Notes: generated from the sequence alone by a model not told the origin. A stretch of DNA of 64,000 bases from Gigaspora margarita (GCA_009809945.1 WTPW01000444.1:188917-252916), one strand, 5' to 3'; counted from the stretch's first letter, positions 35,904 to 48,755 are shown. Numbers and translations are program-made.

Positions 35904-37733
35904 CTTAATCAGACATAATCTGTAATTCTGTAATTCTAAGATGAAAATTACTAATCACGATTATATGATGTATGTGACACACCACTGACTATAGTACCCC
36001 ATAGAATAGATGGTCATTATTCAGGAAATTAAAAAAGACTCCATCATAGTACCCTCTCCCATACTTAGTATCCGGTACTATAGTCAGTGGTGTACGGTAT
36101 TCAAGCACACAATAAAATTTTACTAAAATGAAGTCACATTATCGCTTAAAATCAACACATGATGGTGGTATTCTCGAAAAATTTAGACTGAATTTACTGT
36201 TAAGAGGTTATATTGTTAGAATGAAGTAACTTAATAATTGATGTTTAATTGAGTATCTGATTGGCTACCTAGCATTGTCGAAGATATAATCGAAGATAGC
36301 AAATCATATACTTGGAAACCAAATACAAGTTATTTTATACTGTATTGGTTCTCAATTACAAATTATAGATTCTTTTTTTTTTCAGGCCAATATCACTACA
36401 TCATTCAAATTAGAGAAATCTTTATTATTTTATTATTTCCTCAGTAAACCGTGAAATAAAGAGGCAACTAAAAAAATTACCGGTAGCAGAATCGATAGGT
36501 TTCTAATGTTTAGTTGAAGCTGATTCTTATATGCCGAATAAAATCACCACCAAAAAAATTTTGAATATCACAGTAAGATTAATTTTTCGTTTTGCATTAC
36601 CTAATTTTCTTTTTTCTTAAAAAAAAAAAAAAATTGAGATTAAAAATTTGGGTCTTCAGTAATAACATATTACGATGTCATTATTTTTTAATTAGTAAAT
36701 GATTTTATATAGTATATCGCACACACCAAAATTACAAGTGCCATTATTGTCAGCTTTTATAACTGATTTAGATTTCACTGTTTTTTTAAGTTACACGAAA
36801 TTTAGCTCTAGATGGCGATTTTACTGCGGTCGATCATATCGATATAGTCTATTTAAAAGATGCAATAATTATTAATAATATTGGGACAAGCTTTTTATAA
36901 TGCCAGTATGTCATATAGCTTATAACGATTCAAAGATTATAATATATTGAAACTTAATACAAGATTGCCGTTATATATTTTCGTAACACAATCGCTCGCC
37001 CGCTGGAAATTGATAGAAAAAAAGGGCATATGATCTACATTGAACAATAAAAATGACATGCAATGTTACGTAAATTTGTGTAATTTATATATCCGCGGCA
37101 CCTAGCCTAAAAAAATTCGCTAAAAAAATTTGCTGTTATATTTAGAAGCAGATTCGTTATTACGCAAGGCTTGAAAAAATAACTAATACCAAAAATTTTT
37201 GAGAAAACTTATTGCTAATGACAGAAACCGTTTCAGATTATTTTTTGCATTTCTTTTGCTCATGAAATTTGATTAACAAACAAAATTTTTTAGGGTGGTT
37301 ACACTAGGACGGTTATTACATAAAATCTTTTTGACCAGAATTTAGCCAAATTCCGGCCAAAAGCTTAATCACACGATATTAATCACTAATTCTGCTGTTT
37401 CTGTGGTATTATTTCTCGATCATGTCAAATAATTTCCAGGGATTAACTGACCAAAATTTTGCTTAGCAAATTGTCATCAATATGTCAATTTAATAATGAA
37501 TTTCTATTTACATTTCAATATAAACCTTGGCTAAGTCCTTTGAAATTCTCATCGAAAAAAATTCTTTCTAAAATTATTCAGATAGAACATAAATTTAATT
37601 TTATTATAAGTGATACATCAATGAATATGCTATGAAAAATTTAAATGTTCAAAAAATATACAATATGCAAACAATCAAAAAAAAAAACATGCATAATACA
37701 AGTTTTAAAATTAAAAAAAATTATTTCACATAT
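35904..37733. other. Spacer, no gene seen
   Basis: 35990-36925 matches the B-C spacer (22700-23800). The match ends near 36925, which marks the outer limit of the duplicated kinase unit here. From 36926 to 37733 I see nothing recognisable except a possible inverted pair of GACCA-AATTT words at 37330 and 37450. Confidence 0.5.
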
Positions 37734-40210
37734 TTAATAAGAAGCAACATTAACATTAAGATTACAATGACTCTGATGATCTTGTCTAGCCTGCAAAAAT
37801 GCACCTAAACGAACAGTTAATAGTGCACAACAAATTGATATCGTAGCAATGACAAATTTTTTCCAGCCTGGTGTGGAAGGCAAATAAATGCGTTTTGTAG
37901 GATAATTGCTTGTAGAATGAGTATCTACATATACATAATACATATAAACCGGATAGGTGATTGCATAGGTTAACACTGATAAAATTGAGCTATTATTTTT
38001 TTTTTTAAAAAAAAAGACAAAAATTTTAGAAATATGGGGTAAATTATATATTGTACTCAAAATTAACAATACTTACGGAAGTAGATCTTCAATTGAAACT
38101 GTGGCAATGAGGTTACCAACATTATGAAAAGCTGAAGCAAAAACCAATATTAAAAGTTGACATGGATGATGAACAAAACCATATTGTTGATCATGCAAGT
38201 GATCATCAGGGTTTGCCTCCTCGTTAGTAAGAGGAATACGTTCAGCACCATCACCATGTTTAAGTTCATATTTAGTATTAAAGTAAATACGGATGAAAGT
38301 GATCATAAGTGCATAATCAAAACAGAGACCTATTGTATTATAAATTTAACGGTATTAATAATTTGATTTTACATTTTAAAAATAAAAAAAAAANATAATA
38401 CAAGTTTTAAAATTAAAAAAAATTATTTCACATATTTAATAAGAAGCAACATTAACATTAAGATTACAATGACTCTGATGATCTTGTCTAGCCTGCAAAA
38501 ATGCACCTAAACGAACAGTTAATAGTGCACAACAAATTGATATCGTAGCAATGACAAATTGTTCCAACCTGGTGTGGAAGGCAAGTAAATGCGGTTTGTA
38601 GGATAATTTCTTGTAGAATGAGTATCTACATATACATAATACATATAAGCCGAATAGGTGATCGCATAGGTTAACACTGATAAAATTGTTATTATTATTA
38701 TTATTATTATTTTTTAAAAAAAATTAGAAATATGGAGTAAATTATATATTGCACTCAAAATTAATAATACTTACGGAAGTAGATCTTCAATTGAAACTGT
38801 GGTAATGAGTAGGGATGGGTACGGTTACGGTTATAGCCGTTTGTGACCGGCTATTAACCGTAACCGATTCTAGTCGGTCAGAGCAGCTTAGCTGACCGAC
38901 TAAATTATAGCCGATGCCAGATTTCAAAGCAGATCGACACGGATCAGCCCGATAAGCGGAATATCCCGTAAATAATATACGTGATCGACTGTACACAAAA
39001 TATGATTCTTTGTGTAACCGTAAATTTGTCGATCCTTATTTTCTTGCTTTAATCTCAATTATCTCAAGAACCAACGAACCAATTTTGATGATCTAATCGC
39101 CATTAGAATCAGAAAGATCGGCTCTACAACTTTGGTTAGAACCTTTGCATAGTAAAATAATTGATCGACTATAGACCGCACTTAGCCGGTTATATGCCTA
39201 TAGTCGATAATAACCGACCGAAACCGACCGTAACCGACCGAACCCATCCCTAGTAATGAGGTTACCAAAATTATGGTCATCAGGGTTTGCCAAGAGGAAT
39301 ACGTTCAGCACCATCACCATGTTAAGTTCATATTTAGTGTTAAAGTAAATACGAATGAAAGTGATCATAAGTGAATAGTCAAACAAAGACCTATTTTATT
39401 ATAATTGTATTAATAATTTAATTTTACATTTTTTTTTAAAAAAAAAAAAGACAAAAAAGAAAAACCTAAAATAAAAAAAATAAATGCTTAAAATAAAAAA
39501 AATAAATGCTTAATAAAATAAAATAAAAAAATAAAAGTTAATAAAAAAAATGTCTAATAAAAAAAAAAAAGATAAAAAAGTTTTGAATTTGAAAAATATA
39601 GCATCATAAGGCCAATCGATGAGAAGAGCTCCACAATAAACCAAAACTATATAACACAAAAGAATACCATAAAAATTAATATTTTTAAACCTTCCATCAG
39701 AACATATTAAAACCAAAACAACAAATTCGGTAGTATTATGTATCATTCCGAGAGCCACCCAAAATTTACCACATCAAATATAAGAAGAGCAAACAAAGTT
39801 ATCATTGTATTAAAATTATAAAGAACCAAAAGACGATTAAAGTAGTAAGCTGAAATTGGAGCAGAGTTGTCACTGATAAAATAGGTCTGCTGTTTACGAG
39901 TGATCGGAAGATATGTTGTCCACCTTGCGGCTAAATAGTAGGTGATCGCCATCTAAAGGGATGAGAAAGATAATGCACTATCGGATTTATTTAAAGTACA
40001 ATCTTATAGTAAAAAGAATAATAATATCATAAATAGATATAAATAATTATATACACCTTTGATGTGAGGATGCCATGTTGGATAGCCAAGCAAACGACTT
40101 GTAACTTGAGAAAGAGTGGTCTCAGGAACATTTACAAAGGTAAGGAGGCAAAAGAAAAATATAAAAATTGTCAAGGGAACACCAATTGAAGGTCCAAACT
40201 GAGATCCCAT
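37734..40210 (-). CDS. Multi-pass membrane protein, family unknown
   Basis: Exons supported by splice signals: 40055-40210 (starts M-G-S-Q-F-G-P-S-I-G, 52 codons, GTATAT donor), an exon beginning at 39952 (M-A-I-T-Y-Y-L after a TTTAG acceptor) and ending near 39590, 38077-38329, and 37734-37989 (stop after N-V-A-S-Y). Hydrophobic segments occur in every exon: V-P-L-T-I-F-I-F-F-F-C-L-L, I-T-L-F-A-L-L-I-F, Y-G-I-L-L-C-Y-I-V-L-V, Q-L-L-I-L-V-F-A-S-A-F, and I-A-T-I-S-I-C-C-A-L-L. About six to eight helices are likely. One apparent frame offset near 39755 and an unplaced donor for exon 2 leave doubt whether it is intact. A duplicated, damaged copy of the last two exons lies in its large intron. 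I do not recognise the family. Confidence 0.6.
38395..39400 (-). pseudogene. Duplicated, decayed 3' exons of the membrane-protein gene
   Basis: 38395-38770 repeats the last exon and its intron from 37690-38060 almost base for base. 38771-38809 plus 39253-39400 repeat the preceding exon. Between them sits a hAT-like MITE. The last-exon copy has lost one base at the phenylalanine/tryptophan codons (G-W-K-K-F region). The other copy has lost about 80 bases including the D-D-H-L-H-D-Q-Q-Y segment. An ambiguous base at 38394 marks the duplication border. The live-looking exon pair is the distal one, 37734-38329. Confidence 0.8.
38810..39252. mobile_element. hAT-like MITE, 443 bp
   Basis: Ends TAGGGATGGGTACGGTTACG and, reversed, TAGGGATGGGTTCGGTCGGT. 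Perfect 8-bp duplication GTAATGAG at 38802-38809 and 39253-39260. The interior is rich in CCGACCG and CGGTTA words. It is absent from the sister exon at 38077-38329, so it arrived after the exon duplication. Confidence 0.93.
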
Positions 40211-40739
40211 TTCGTTTTAAATTATTTATTTATATTATGACTTTATTTTTTTCAATAGGAGATGAATAAGCTTTTCGTTAGATAAAAGAGTAAAAACGTT
40301 CAGAATTCCCTCCGTTTAAATGTTAAATCAATTAATTCGTAAATAAATTAACTAAATTCGTTAGCCTTCTTTCATCTTTACGTACTTTTAGTATATATAT
40401 ATGCATATAATATTATTCGCAGAGAATTTTATACGTACAGCTAAATAACGCGTAAGGGTAAATTACGAGTTTCGACCTAAATTAAGTTTAATTCGAAATA
40501 ACGCCACTGGGCTTATTACGTTCAAATATGGCAGTTTTAAATGCATGCAACAACCAAATTTCTATAGTGAATATTCGAATATTATTCATCGAGTCAGACA
40601 TCTATTTTTAGGTACCCTAATTTAAAATTAGTCCCAATCTCGCAATCCGAAGTTTCTGGCCAAAACTGATCCGATGGTGGGGATCGGACCAACATCCAAA
40701 TTCAATCCGATTTGACTTTTTCGAACGTTATAATAATAC
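40211..40739. other. Upstream region of the membrane-protein gene, no gene seen
   Basis: TATATATATATG near 40396 is a possible minus-strand promoter element about 190 bp upstream of the start codon. An imperfect palindrome around AATTAAGTTTAATT (40470-40515) shares TTCG-CCTAAATTAAG words with 46540-46590. Confidence 0.35.
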
Positions 40740-41426
40740 GTGCAGTACATTTTATAAGCTATACATAATTTGGAATCATTATCCAAACTTTTAAAACCAA
40801 TATTTCTTCAATTAAGAACTTTGATGAGATACCGCTATTCTTGTTTATAAAAATTTTTATAAATATTGTGAAAAAATCATAGTATTATTTCTTTGAATTT
40901 GAAGGTTATAGACTAAAGAAGAAATGAAGGTATTACGTTTTTTTTTCTGAAATAAAAGAAACGATTCGAGTAACGGGTCAAACCGAGTGACTCCTTAAAT
41001 TAATTCATACAAAAAAACATAAAGAAATTTCATAATAATTCTACTTAACGGGTAATTTGGGTTGACCAGTTCGAAACACTTAATGCAAATTTAAATATTT
41101 TAAAAATTGATGTTTTTGTTCTCATAAGTACTTTCCTTTAAATGGACTTGCTGACAAATTTACTTGCTAATGCTTGATTTAAATAGTTTTGATAGTACAA
41201 CTTGCGTAAATAACAATGAATAGCAATGCAAATTCCTATGTAAACATATTACCGGTCAGGCTAATTGTAAAGTGCTCGTTTTCATTTTTCATTTTTTAAG
41301 CCGGTGAAATAATCTTTGTAAAATTCGAATCACATGCTGTTACAAGGTTTGTAATTTTTGCCTATTGGGATAAACACAATAATTTTAAAATGCCAATATC
41401 TGGCAAATTCCAAGCGGATATCTGTA

Positions 41427-41612
41427 CTGTCGGCCCTCCCCAAACCGGTATGCATGGTGGACAGGTTTTGTATCAGTTTTGTAAGGTTATCAGATTTGAA
41501 AACATTATAAACTATTAGATTTAAATATCAGGTACCAACTTGGTAGATTAAGTTTTTATCAGATTTGACAGGTTATCGATTTTGACAGGATAGGTTTTTG
41601 GAGGGTCGACAA
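41427..41612. mobile_element. TA-flanked MITE (TGTCGGCCCTCC ends), 186 bp
   Basis: Ends CTGTCGGCCCTCC and, reversed, TTGTCGACCCTCC, flanked by TA. The colinear flank of gene C (GGATATCCATAATTTG near 34468) lacks it, which supports insertion. Internal words CAGGTTATC and TATCAGATTTGA recur. Confidence 0.72.
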
Positions 41613-42342
41613 TAATTTGATTTGATCGCTTAAAAATGTTACTTTCAACGGAGTAAAACATTCCCTTATGCTTCAGCGTTTAACACGTGATTAACCCAAT
41701 TTTTTCTTTCCTCTTATCTATCTCTTTGAAGTTAATGCAAAAAGCACACTGTTACTGCTGAAATTGGGACATTTCCGTAAAAATTGCTTTCATTTGGCCT
41801 CAATCTCTGTCAATACATTAATTACTTATCTCATGCCTTCTAAAAATCATACATACAATTATTGGATAAATTTTCGCAGGCAAATTTGCTTGCCAAAGTC
41901 TATTATTTAAGGAATTGAATTATAGTTTAATTTTTTAATTGGCGAAAACTGCTTCAGATAATTAATGCGCCACCATCCTGGCAAACAATCTGAGTGTGCA
42001 AAAGTTGTGCCAAGCTCCATATAGGCCAAAAGATCTAGTTAAAACACTGTGAAATTAAAAATTAGCTGATATAATGATAAAAATCAATACATCACTAAAA
42101 TTTATAAGTAATTAGGTTACAATCTGGTACCAAAATTTATAAGCAACCAGATTATATTCGTACAAAAATTCATAGCAATTCATAATTTCTGATTAATTAA
42201 TCGCAATTCAGGGGAAGAATTTTGATAGCAAATTCGTTACTTGTTTCTAGAGTGTGGTACGTTTCATACCTTATGCCTCCGAATTACAAGCAAATAGTAG
42301 AAATAAACGATCTTATGGGCTCAATGGATTAAAAATAAATCA

Positions 42343-43428
42343 AAAATATTACCTAAATATTTGACCTTTCAGCAGCCAATACAACAAGGGTGGCTTAACG
42401 CACCATCGGTCAAGGACATGCTAGAAGCGAGACTCCTCTCCTCTCGATATGGCTCAAGTTCTTATCTAGCGAAAATTATTGGGCAAGTGTGGAACGCAAA
42501 ATCAACGAGACAAGTCTGCTGGTCAGAAGGAACATCAATATTAAATCAGTACTAAACACGGCACCGATTAAAACTAAGGCCTGGACAGACAAGTGGATGC
42601 AATATATAAAGGCATGGAAGAGAGCGGAAGGTAAAATACTCGCAGAAACAGAACAAGGCCCATGGAAGGCTGAAGCTATACAGCTAATAAACAGGTCAAG
42701 AGAGGAATTTTCTGTGCGTAAGGCAGTGGAATTTTTCAAAGAAAAATCAGGAAGACTAATGTCATTACATAGAAATAGCAATGCAAACACAGAAGCGTCA
42801 GAACTATGGAGATGGCAAAACATACGATGGATAGCTAATAAAAAGAAAGTCATTTTTTTGGCGCTTTCAACATTGAGTGTTACCACTGGGTTTCAGAATT
42901 AAACATTTCATACAAGACAGCAGAACATGTCCTTTGTGCGGGGAAGAAGAACAAACTATAGACCACTTCGCTATTGAATGTAAAATTAGTTAACAGGTAT
43001 GGAGAATTTCGTACGGTTTTCTTAAGGGTCCAAGAGAATTAACACCAGAAAATATAGAAGACGTTTTTTCCGTGACAAATCTAAGGGATTAACAAAACTT
43101 ACAAAGAAGACAAGCGACGATGTGGGTACACGTTAACGCTATCTACGAAATCTGGTATTGCCATGCACAGGCTAGATGGGGAGCAACCCTATTCCGGAGC
43201 CAATTCTACCTCTCGTCATTAAAAATAGGTTGAATAAGGAAGTTAAGGTGCTTGGTCACAAAAACAGTAAAAAAGCAACCAGGCTAAGGAAGCTTTACTA
43301 AAGCATTTAGTAACAAAGGATGTTAATAAGCTAGACCTGAATCAGTAGTATACAATGTCATGTATTATTAATTTGTAATCTTAATAAAGTACGCCTCTGA
43401 GCGTCTCCGTAGGGAGTTGTAAAAAAAA
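42343..43428 (+). pseudogene. LINE (non-LTR retrotransposon) 3' fragment, dead
   Basis: Three consecutive plus-strand frames carry the C-terminal end of a LINE second reading frame. One stretch has A-W-T-D-K-W-M-Q-Y-I-K-A-W-K; it is followed by C-P-L-C-G-E-E-E-Q-T-I-D-H-F-A-I-E-C, a CX2CX8HX4C finger typical of the region after reverse transcriptase. A third stretch has A-T-M-W-V-H-V-N-A-I-Y-E-I-W. There is a frame change near 42489, and stops follow after the finger. The reverse transcriptase itself is missing, so it is 5' truncated. It ends with GTAGGGAGTTGT and a short A run. AAAAATATTAC before and AAAAATATCAC after are a likely target duplication with one mismatch. Confidence 0.8.
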
Positions 43429-45978
43429 TATCACATAAATGGTTGGCTTAAATTTTATTTAACGTTACCGCTCGTGTTAAATAGTCATTTAAATTGGAGA
43501 TTTTCGCCCATATGTTTAGTTGTTAAAGAATTTCCCGAAATTTTAACCTTTTGTATTAAAAAGATTTGAACGCACGTACTCCGAAGCCATAATTATGACT
43601 TTTGCAGATCATGATATCATGTAAAATCACGATAAATCTGCCGATTCTAGTGGATTTTTCGATTCTTGAAGAATTTTAAAGATTTCGGATAAATATAGGC
43701 ATTATTGATTGAAAATTATGATCAATAGAGAATTTAAATCTCAGAAATTTTTCCGCTATCATCACACGAAATCACAGGGCTTTTTATGTGTTAACATTTG
43801 AATGTTTTAAACATTGTAATTTGTTTGTTTAGCTACCTAACATTTGTTTATTTGATACCCGAATCGGTAGAAGTTAACTTATATTTATGTATCATTTATC
43901 TTTTTTCATAAAGTAAAATACTGCATTTCAAATCGTATTTCAAGTAATATACTATAAATACATTGGTGACTCTAAAAAAAATACCGGGTCTAAAAAAATA
44001 CCAGGCCTTGGGCTTTTAAATTGTACGAACCAATTTTCACTGACAATTAATTAATCTAGAGCAGCTTCACTGACAAAGTATGCCCAAATTTCGATACGAG
44101 CTTCCTGATTTATTATTAGTGTTAGCTAGATGTAGATTAGGCCCTTTAATTTTATAGCTTAATGGACTCTCCGAATTCTGGAACTCTTCAATAAAATGAG
44201 TCAGTGAAGTGTAAACTTTTAAAACCCAAAAATCAGAGACTTCTAGTAGCACTATTTTCTATTGTTGTAAAAAATGATAACTACTTATAATGACAAAAAT
44301 TGTTATTCGTAGAATACTTAATGTGATAAATATCTTAATATAAAATAAATTATTTATGGCATAGTTTATAGCCAGTGTTTAAAATTTAAAAAATTTTACG
44401 TGTACAAATTAATAATTTTTTGTATAACAGAAGTAATTGTATTACATTTTTCTTGTTAATTAATAAAATTTATTTGCATTGCGCATATATATTAAAAAGA
44501 AAACAATAAAAAAGTTAATCAAAATTTTATTTCATATCTCTCGATGGTGTATATCATTGTACAAATATCATGAAACGAACAAAAAGCTATCTAAGAAATA
44601 GAAAACTTATAGAAATATGTCTTTCGGCATTAAATGCTGAAGAGAAATGGCTAATCTCTTTTTATATATAATTCAAAACTGCTATTAAACGTGCAAGTTT
44701 GATTAATTCTACTGACATCATTTAAAACATACCTATATGTTATTACGATTGTTATGAATTTGAGACTATAAATATGCTATTAAACGTTCTTTAATTCAAT
44801 AGTTTCGTTTAACGTGCAGGAATCTTTAAATATTTGAAATGAGACTTTTTTATATGAAATGATGTTTATAGAAAAGCTTTGTAGAAACATAAAATATTAT
44901 TTTTTATTTCTGTCTAAATCGTTAGGTTTTTTCATAAAAATATGGGCTGTAATATCTTTGTGTGCTGGTATTTTGGGAAGACTCTTTGTACGAACACTGC
45001 TCTGACTATTTTGGATCTTGAATATAATAAACTTATGCCTGACAAAAAAATTCATTATTAAAGTTTTCCTGCTAAAATGCAACTATGACTATTTTGAATC
45101 TTAAATAAAATATGTTAGACTCTGAAGAAGGAAAGCAATAGCAGAGATCCCTGCAACGACACAACTCTAATTTTATTGGAAAGAATGAACCAGCTCCTGA
45201 AGAATAATGTCACTACTTTCCTTAGAACTTCGATACGTAATTTCAGAAATTCTTAACTCGAAGAGGTTTTAGGAGTAAATTTTTTGGTGTTCCAAGATTT
45301 ATGAAAACAGCTGTAATAAATCCGAGTAAAATTTTAATTAAACGGTACAATTTGGCTTTCTCAAACGGTTCACTTAATATGTTTTGATAGTGTTACATTA
45401 GTCAAAGTTTTTGCAGAAAATTCATTGTGTGAAACACGGATTTTAAATTATTATAAACAAAGAAAATATTTATTTCAGGTCTAGATTTTCTGATCGAATG
45501 ATTATTACAAATAATTTTAATCAATCAGATCGCCCTATAAACCATATCAGATAGGAGGCAATTAGAGTTAATAAAATGTTTTATTCAAATTTTGTGAAAA
45601 TTTAGTTGAAAAAAACAATAGAAATTTTTATATTACCTGATAAAAACTACAAGATTTAAAGCAATAATTATAACTTTGTTCTGATACAGTGCATATTATT
45701 TTTGAATAATGGTTCGAAATGTTTTTTTTTTTTTTTTATAAACCTCCGAATCAATGTAATTTTAGTATTAATGCTACTTTAACTTGAAAACTTAAACTTC
45801 ACAGTCAGCTTTCACAATTCCAAATCTGAATAATCCAAACCCCAATAAACTTTGTAAAAACCGAACATAAAGCCTATAAAGTTCGGATTAGCAACATAGT
45901 AACTTTTTGAGAACTGACTTTTTATATTTTACAGTATATGAACAGACTGTTAGGAATAAAACGTGGACTGTATATAAG

Positions 45979-46052
45979 TGAGTGTTGCCAAGGAAAAAAC
46001 ACCCACAAATCTTATCAGATAAGATTTACGAGGTTTCCTTTGGCGGCACTCA
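45979..46052. repeat. 74-bp near-perfect hairpin
   Basis: The left arm TGAGTGTTGCCAAGGAAA pairs with a right arm that reads, reversed, TGAGTGCCGCCAAAGGAAA. The arms continue through AAATCTTATC to the centre. It is a tiny foldback, too short for a coding element; a MITE remnant or an inverted-duplication hotspot. Confidence 0.65.
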
Positions 46053-47090
46053 TATGATGTTTTGCCTATTTATAAAACCTCAGTTACAATGCAGAATTAT
46101 ATATTCAAAAGATATTTAAATATTGCAAGATTATTATTAAAAAGCCCATGTATATATTTATGAATCTTATTGTTGCTCTAAAAACATTGTCATCTACCAA
46201 ACCTTTACACCCTCAAAGCTTGTCGTGCTTGTTCTTTATGATTCTAAATGTATCCATTCGATTAATTTATACTGTTTGGATAATTGCATTGTTTGGTTAT
46301 TATCATCTGCTAAATTCGCAAGTTGAAATGGAAGAGTTATAATGACAAAAATTGCAAGTTTTAAATTGGTGAGTATTTTAATAAAATCATTTAAGGGTAA
46401 AATTTTCCATCATTTTTTGCACTTTAACAAAGTTATTATTAGTGGCATCTGCATTATAAACAAAAATAAAAAATATTAAAAATATTAAAAATTTTTTCGT
46501 TGTAATTACGACAATTATCGTATATAACGCCCAGCTGCGTTATTTCGCATTTCGGCCTGAATTAAGCTTAATTTAGACCGAAATTCGAAACCACATGCCT
46601 GGCGTTATTTCGCGCTTATACGGTATTATTAATAATCATTATTACGATCCAACAATTTAATCATCATGTAATCGCTGAGTTTTTTGAAGTGTCCTTGGAA
46701 CTGTTCATTGGTCAACTTTCATCTCATGATTGATGAAATTTATGCTGTGTTGTGATTTGTTTGTTTAATTTCCAGGAGGGCAGTTGACTGAGAGAGGGAA
46801 TGATGTTAAACTAATAATCAACTTTAAACGGCCTTATGATCCTTTCGTTCTTTAATATCGTTAATCTCTTAATATTACAGTATTTATCTCGGACTGTTCT
46901 GCTAGATGTTGGAACTGATTGCGGAACCCGTTTTAAAACCGGTTTTTTGTAATTGTTGCAGGTAATGATGATGCCGAAGTTAAAAAATCCCATTGTCGAG
47001 CACCCTAGCGTAACCAATCAGATTATCAAATTTTAGCATCATTTATGACATTTATGTTAGAAGTCTGATTTTCAAACAAACAAAATCTTA
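46053..47090. other. Unique-looking stretch, one small palindrome
   Basis: The only structure I see is an inverted repeat at 46519-46624 (CGTATATAACGCCCAG against CGTATAAGCGCGAAATAACG, with TTCG-CCTGAATTAAGC in the arms). An open frame of 64 codons at 46148-46342 is hydrophobic but has no support as a gene. Confidence 0.4.
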
Positions 47091-47321
47091 CAGGAGGGTC
47101 ACCAAAATTCCGGGTCGGATGCGTCGGATCTAGGCCGGCGTTTAGCCCTAGTTGTTAGCAGGCCCTATAGAAAAATTCTCAGCTGGGCATTTTTTTTACT
47201 TAATGAATGGATATGATTTATTAGTAAAATTTTTGGGCAAAATTGATCAATTCCGATCCAGCCGACCAGGATTCTGATGCACTCCGACGTATCCTGACCC
47301 GGAATTTTGGGGACCCCCCTG
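47091..47321. mobile_element. Tc1/mariner-like MITE, 231 bp
   Basis: Ends CAGGAGGGTCACCAAAATTC and, reversed, CAGGGGGGTCCCCAAAATTC. Arms of about 35 bp share CCGGGTC. TA lies on both sides. A short-armed element with TA borders fits Tc1/mariner derivatives. Confidence 0.85.
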
Positions 47322-47350
47322 TATGAGTTTAAAGGACCGGTCCGGCGTGC

Positions 47351-47583
47351 ACTTATTTGTGCGAGTAATACAAACCCAAAACGGGAAATTAACCAATCGG
47401 AGAACGTAAAATGTGATGATCCCGTATCAGCCCGACACGTGAGCAAAGCGAAGAAAAACACAAAAAATACAAGAAAACGTGATGGGAATGAAATTTTACA
47501 TATAAAACATAATTATTTATATAGCCTCTAACCCTAACGTCCTAACCCTAACTTTTGGGTTTGTATCACTCGCAAAAATTAGA
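47351..47583. mobile_element. MITE with ATACAAACCCAAAA arms
   Basis: GCGAGTAATACAAACCCAAA on the left and, reversed, GCGAGTGATACAAACCCAAA on the right, about 25 bp. Just inside the right arm lies a telomere-like CTAACCCTAACGTCCTAACC stretch. Target duplication is unclear. It sits directly between two other inverted-repeat elements. Confidence 0.65.
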
Positions 47584-47586
47584 GAT

Positions 47587-48684
47587 TGGACCCGTTACCC
47601 GCATATCCGGATATCCGCACGGTTACCCGCATGTCCGGATACTATAAATTTTTCACGGGTAACAACCTTTATCCGTCAGTATTTAGACGGATAACCTTAC
47701 ATGTATCCGCGGGTAACTGAGCGTAGCGGTCATTAAATTCGATTGGTCAATCATTGACACCCTGCATATATTATCTGACTTTGAACGAATTGTTGGCCAC
47801 GAAAACGAATTGTTTGGAAAAACTGAATACATATTCAAAAGCTACACCTTTCGCTTTATATACTGTCAAAATTATCACGAAAAGGGAGGAATAATAATGT
47901 GGGTTAGATATATGACGTTTTTTTTTAAATTTAGTCGTTACTTATACTATATAAGAATCTCTAAAAGAAATAGTCTAATAATCGAGTTTGTTCTCAAGAT
48001 TGATAGTACATATAGACTATACTTGTTAGACGAAGCTGTAGATTTTAATATTGATGAAAGTCGAAACTGGTTTCAACTTTTGTAATCTTGAATCTAATAA
48101 AGTAAAATGAAAAACTTGTCGAAACTATTGGAAGTAAGGTTTGAGTTTCGCGTACTTTATACTTGCAGTTGTTTTCTATACTTTTTGATTTATTTACAGT
48201 ATATTTAATTTGATTATTATTTTCTTATTATTTATTATTAGCAATTTAGTTTTGATACAAAGCTCTTCTTTATACACGCATTTAATAGATCGTTATGTAT
48301 TTAAAAAATTTAAGATATCGATGTTTTTTTAAATCTAATCGAATTATATGTGTGGCAATAACTATTAGCCAAAATAATAGATTATTGTAATTATTAAAAT
48401 TTAAAAAATGTATTTTTTTTATTTAATTAATACTGTATATTTTGTGAAATATTTTACTTTGGTTCGTTTTAATGTAAGCCTATTAGCCGAATGAAAGCCC
48501 GCTATGCTGACATCCGTAGGGTATCCGGTTTATCCGGATATCCGTAAATTATTGGTATTCGTAAGGGTTACCCGGTTATCTGTAGGATTTATCCGGATAT
48601 CCGCAAATCAAAACCGACGGTTTATCCGGATACAGCTTTTATAAAACGGGTGCAGAAAAACGGGTATCCGGATATCCGGGTCCA
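47587..48684. mobile_element. Inverted-repeat element with TATCCGGATA motifs, 1.1 kb
   Basis: Ends TGGACCCGTTACCCGCATAT and, reversed, TGGACCCGGATATCCGGATA. Both terminal 150-bp regions are crowded with the palindrome ATCCGGAT and with GGGTAAC words. A 91-codon frame at 47810-48085 lies in the middle; it starts M-F-G-K-T-E-Y-I-F-K and resembles nothing I know, so I do not call it a gene. No target duplication was found. Confidence 0.6.
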
Positions 48685-48755
48685 TACTCGCTGGGACAGT
48701 CCATAACTGTGATATTTGTATCACCCAATCAAATTTCTTGATCAGGTGTAACGTG

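Larger units (their letters stand above)
40740..45700. repeat. Orphan copy of the kinase-gene spacer, no gene inside
   Basis: 40740-42000 matches the 5' flanks of gene C (33830-34640) and gene D (61790-62290). 43430-45700 matches the 3' flanks of gene C (23880-26100) and gene D (50504-51850). The order, 5' flank then 3' flank, is that of a spacer between two kinase genes. It holds the LINE fragment at 42343-43428 and a small MITE. No kinase exon lies nearby, so a neighbouring kinase copy was probably deleted. Confidence 0.65.

Noticed and set aside
37734-39400. Two separate membrane-protein genes
   Set aside because: The second set is a base-for-base duplication of the last two exons with lesions and no start exon of its own.
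42476-42886. 136-codon minus-strand frame
   Set aside because: Antisense of the LINE fragment, whose plus strand has the zinc finger and tryptophan-rich segments typical of LINE C-termini.
47810-48085. 91-codon frame inside the ATCCGGAT-rich element
   Set aside because: Possible remnant of an element gene, but with no motif, no splice context and no copy for comparison I cannot support it.
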